This document shows, piece after piece, positions 6,795 to 8,506 of a stretch of DNA of 8,506 nt. A program made the translations under genes and the position numbers. This stretch comes from Bacillota bacterium (GTDB taxonomy: Bacteria; Bacillota; UBA994): positions 1 to 8,506 of the forward strand of contig QLUC01000070.1 in NCBI GenBank assembly GCA_018725275.1, given 5' to 3'. Within the stretch, counting starts at the first letter, position 1. Each line of letters opens with the position of its first letter. Under the pieces are notes generated by a model, which was not told the DNA's origin, ran no database searches, and was given only the letters and a program-made list of their open reading frames with translations.

Positions 6795-7298
6795 TTAGTT
6801 GATGACGGGAGGGGTGAAGGTGCGGGTCGAGAGCTCTTTATCGAGGTGGTAGAGGGCCTCGCCGCCAAAGCGCTTCACTTGTTGCAGGATGTGTCCGAAG
6901 GACTTCTCTTCTTCGCGCTGTTCGTCCACAAACCAGTTGAGGAAGCTGATAGTGGCATGCTCCTTTTCAGTTTGGGCGATGTTCATGAGGTGGTAGATGC
7001 GGGCACTGACGAATTGCTCGTGGTGCAGTGATTTTTCAAAGACATCGGCCAGGGAGTCGTATTCGTTGGCGGGCTCCTCAAGGGCCATCATGGTCACGCG
7101 GCCACCCATGTCGGCGATAAAATCAAAGAAGCGCATGGCATGGAACTTTTCTTCTTCGGCCTGTATTTTAAACCAATGGGCGAAGCCATCCATCTGCAGA
7201 TCGGTGCAGTAGGCAGACATGGCCAAGTAGAGATGGGCGCTGTATAGCTCGTACTTCACTTGCAGGTTTAGTTCTTCAGTAAGGTTTTTCGAAAGCAT
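6795..7298 (-). CDS. ftnA: Non-haem ferritin (FtnA-like iron storage protein)
   Basis: Forms a hollow 24-subunit shell in the cytoplasm that oxidises Fe(II) and stores Fe(III), limiting oxidative damage. The 167-residue product is a complete four-helix ferritin. With ATG as residue 1, every ferroxidase and nearby iron ligand of E. coli FtnA falls at the same number: Glu 17, Glu 49, Glu 50, His 53, Glu 94, Glu 126, Gln 127 and Glu 130, with the conserved Tyr 24. There are no haem-binding bacterioferritin features, and the length is too great for Dps. The start is set by an AAGGAGG seven bases upstream. It is convergent with lysA and has its own promoter, so it is probably a single-gene unit. 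I see no convincing Fur or PerR box near the promoter. The symbol follows the family; in Bacillota it is often just called ftn. Confidence 0.95.
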   Translation of the reverse strand: MLSKNLTEELNLQVKYELYSAHLYLAMSAYCTDLQMDGFAHWFKIQAEEEKFHAMRFFDFIADMGGRVTMMALEEPANEYDSLADVFEKSLHHEQFVSARIYHLMNIAQTEKEHATISFLNWFVDEQREEEKSFGHILQQVKRFGGEALYHLDKELSTRTFTPPVIN

Positions 7299-7305
7299 AG
7301 TTATT

Positions 7306-7312
7306 CCTCCTT
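7306..7312 (-). promoter_or_regulatory. Strong Shine-Dalgarno for ferritin
   Basis: On the - strand AAGGAGG lies seven bases before the ferritin ATG. It is the best ribosome binding site in the window and fixes the start at 7298. Confidence 0.85.
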
Positions 7313-7333
7313 AACATTTTTTGGGGCAACTTC

Positions 7334-7362
7334 ATCATACCTAAGAAGCGACCTCTTGTCTA
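7334..7362 (-). promoter_or_regulatory. Sigma-A-type promoter of the ferritin gene
   Basis: On the - strand TAGACA (7362-7357) and TATGAT (7339-7334) are separated by exactly 17 bases. Each differs from the TTGACA/TATAAT consensus at one position. Transcription would begin near 7327, leaving a leader of about 29 bases containing the strong AAGGAGG. No inverted repeat suggesting an operator overlaps it. Confidence 0.7.
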
Positions 7363-7381
7363 CGCCGTTCCGACCCCACTC

Positions 7382-7450
7382 TCGCACCCCTCGCACCTTT
7401 CACTCCTCGCCCCTGAAATCTCGCCTCTGACTTCTCGCCTCTCACCTCTC
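7382..7450 (-). repeat. Purine-rich degenerate tandem repeat between speB and the ferritin promoter
   Basis: On the - strand the sequence is almost all purine and falls into units. First is GAGAGGTGA (7450-7442), then three 14-base copies: GAGGCGAGAAGTCA (7441-7428), GAGGCGAGATTTCA (7427-7414) and GGGGCGAGGAGTGA (7413-7400). Two 9-base copies follow: AAGGTGCGA (7399-7391) and GGGGTGCGA (7390-7382). It begins one base beyond the speB stop and ends about 20 bases before the ferritin -35. No open frame or hairpin explains it. Likely a slippage-grown simple repeat; possible roles are untested. Confidence 0.7.
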
Positions 7451-7451
7451 A

Positions 7452-8330
7452 TTAAGCTGGTATGAAGCTGAGGATGGCCTCGCGCAAGATTTTGGCACCG
7501 AGGACTGCCGTAATCTGGGACAAATCAAAGGAGGGAGAAACTTCGACGAGGTCGAAACCGACCACCTTGCAGGAGCCTAAATGGTGAATAGCTTGGATTA
7601 TTTCCCAAGAAGTGCACCCGCCCGGTTCCGGCGTGCCGGTGCCCGGCGCGAAGGCGGGGTCGACCACATCTATGTCTAGCGATATATAGACCGGCCGTTT
7701 GCGCAGCTCCGGCATGACTTGGCTTAGCGCGGGGTGGATTTGGTTGAAGAAGGTATTGGTGTGGCCTTCGGCAAACTGCCTCTCCTCGCGCGTGCCGGAG
7801 CGGATACCAAATTGGTAGAGGTTTTTAGGCCCAATCAGTTCGGCGACGCGGCGCATGACGGTGGCGTGGGAGAATTTTTCGCCCAAGTAGTCATGGCGCA
7901 AATCGGCATGGGCATCGAAATGCACCACCGCTAGGTTGGGGTACTTTTCCGCCATAGCTTCGATGATGGGCCAAGACACCAAGTGCTCGCCGCCGAGCGC
8001 AAACGGCACCTTGCCATCGGCCAAAATGTGCCTAATTCCAGCCCGCACCATCTCTAGGCTGCCCGCCACATTGCCCACCGGCAAAGCCAGGTCGCCCGCG
8101 TCGTAGTAGTTGCGCTCAAGGAGCGACTTGTCCAAGTAAAAACTATACTCCTCAATGCCGTACGAGACTTCGCGGATGCGCTCCGGTCCAAGGCGGCTCC
8201 CCGGGCGGAAACTCACGGTATAATCCATCGGCACGCCCAAGATGACAGCTTGTGCCGTTTCATAATCCTCCGAGCTGGCCAAGAAGCCGGCGTTCTGTTC
8301 GATAAGCGCGTGTAGCTCTTGTAGTCCCAT
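7452..8330 (-). CDS. speB: Agmatinase SpeB (ureohydrolase family)
   Basis: Cytoplasmic manganese enzyme that hydrolyses agmatine to putrescine and urea, the second step of the arginine decarboxylase route to polyamines. The 292-residue product is full length and strongly resembles Bacillus SpeB: GVPMDYTVSFRPGSRLGP at the N-side, GGEHLVSWP with a metal-binding His, HFDAHADLR supplying Asp, His and Asp, SHATVMRR, and SLDIDVVDPAFAPGTG supplying the last two Asp ligands. These are the complete binuclear manganese set. The extended PGSRLGP...REVSYGIEEYS block favours agmatinase over arginase; related amidinohydrolases such as guanidinobutyrase cannot be wholly excluded. ATG 8330 is chosen because GGGGAG lies six bases upstream; TTG 8336 in the same frame touches that site. 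No arginine decarboxylase or spermidine synthase is visible in the window, though either could lie to the right. No hairpin terminator is seen after the stop. Confidence 0.95.
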   Translation of the reverse strand: MGLQELHALIEQNAGFLASSEDYETAQAVILGVPMDYTVSFRPGSRLGPERIREVSYGIEEYSFYLDKSLLERNYYDAGDLALPVGNVAGSLEMVRAGIRHILADGKVPFALGGEHLVSWPIIEAMAEKYPNLAVVHFDAHADLRHDYLGEKFSHATVMRRVAELIGPKNLYQFGIRSGTREERQFAEGHTNTFFNQIHPALSQVMPELRKRPVYISLDIDVVDPAFAPGTGTPEPGGCTSWEIIQAIHHLGSCKVVGFDLVEVSPSFDLSQITAVLGAKILREAILSFIPA

Positions 8331-8336
8331 ACACAA

Positions 8337-8342
8337 CTCCCC
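8337..8342 (-). promoter_or_regulatory. Shine-Dalgarno for speB
   Basis: GGGGAG on the - strand is six bases before ATG 8330 and excludes TTG 8336, which would leave no spacing. Confidence 0.7.
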
Positions 8343-8506
8343 TAGATATGATCTTGAGCAAAGTATACCACGCCTTTTGTCCTATCCCTAGCAGGAATAT
8401 GGCCAAGCCAGAGAGAAATATGCTCAAAAGTCGGCACAAGTGCCAGAAAGATGGCGATGATGAAATGGCGCGTCCAGAAAGTGCCCCCTGGCTCAGGCAG
8501 ACCCTC
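8342..8506 (-). CDS. Possible 3' end of an unidentified membrane-protein gene (cut by window edge)
   Basis: On the - strand a frame is open from the window edge to TAG at 8344-8342, 54 codons. It contains one hydrophobic stretch, HFIIAIFLALVP, flanked by aromatic and charged residues (GGTFWTR before, FEHISLWLGH after), and a hydrophilic tail ending VYFAQDHI. G or C dominates the codon third positions in the upstream half but not near the end. It would stop 11 bases before the speB ATG, which fits an operon. I do not recognise the family. It may equally be non-coding, since a speB promoter candidate falls inside it, and 54 codons is weak evidence. Confidence 0.35.
   Translation of the reverse strand, partial: EGLPEPGGTFWTRHFIIAIFLALVPTFEHISLWLGHIPARDRTKGVVYFAQDHI
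8362..8370 (-). promoter_or_regulatory. Possible extended -10 promoter of speB
   Basis: On the - strand TGGTATACT is an extended -10 (TGN plus TATACT). The hexamer 17 bases upstream (TAGGGA) is a weak -35. A start near 8355 would give a leader of about 25 bases ending in the GGGGAG site. If the open frame at 8342-8506 is a real gene, this promoter lies within its 3' end. Confidence 0.45.

Noticed and set aside
7382..7450. CRISPR array
   Set aside because: The copies are contiguous and degenerate, with no unique spacers and units of only 9-14 bases.
8348..8506. Open + strand frame from ATG 8348 to the window edge
   Set aside because: Hydrophilic, low-information translation with no ribosome binding site, divergent over the speB promoter region; less plausible than the - strand frame.

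Overview
The window looks like an ordinary stretch of a moderately GC-rich Bacillota (clostridial-type) chromosome. Evidence is the cysteine-less, low-GC-Gram-positive form of the OppD and OppF C-terminal tails, an agmatinase close to the Bacillus SpeB type, strong AGGAGG-like ribosome binding sites and sigma-A-like promoters. The taxon is inferred from protein style only and could not be checked.

Positions 1-6716 (+ strand) carry a compact opp operon: solute-binding protein (3' part, with a disrupted 5' end), OppB, OppC, OppD and OppF, followed 2 bases later by diaminopimelate decarboxylase (lysA). Genes abut or overlap, so they are probably co-transcribed, from a promoter left of the window. 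Together OppABCDF would import peptides using ATP. LysA makes lysine from meso-diaminopimelate, so the pairing raises, without proving, the idea that the imported peptides feed lysine or cell-wall metabolism.

Positions 6717-6794, between convergent genes, hold a perfect 18-bp hairpin with a GCAA loop. On the - strand follow a ferritin (6795-7298) with its own promoter, a purine-rich degenerate tandem repeat (7382-7450), agmatinase speB (7452-8330), and at the right edge a possible 3' end of a membrane-protein gene that is cut by the window.

The main oddities are sequence-integrity problems at the left end. The solute-binding protein can be followed only by changing frame, probably twice, between about 90 and 165. 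OppB has no ATG, GTG or TTG where its N-terminus should begin. Both may be sequencing or assembly errors, or real decay. OppD lacks all four cysteines that hold a [4Fe-4S] cluster in DppD/OppD relatives. I see no clear evidence of a new defence, mobile or biosynthetic system here.
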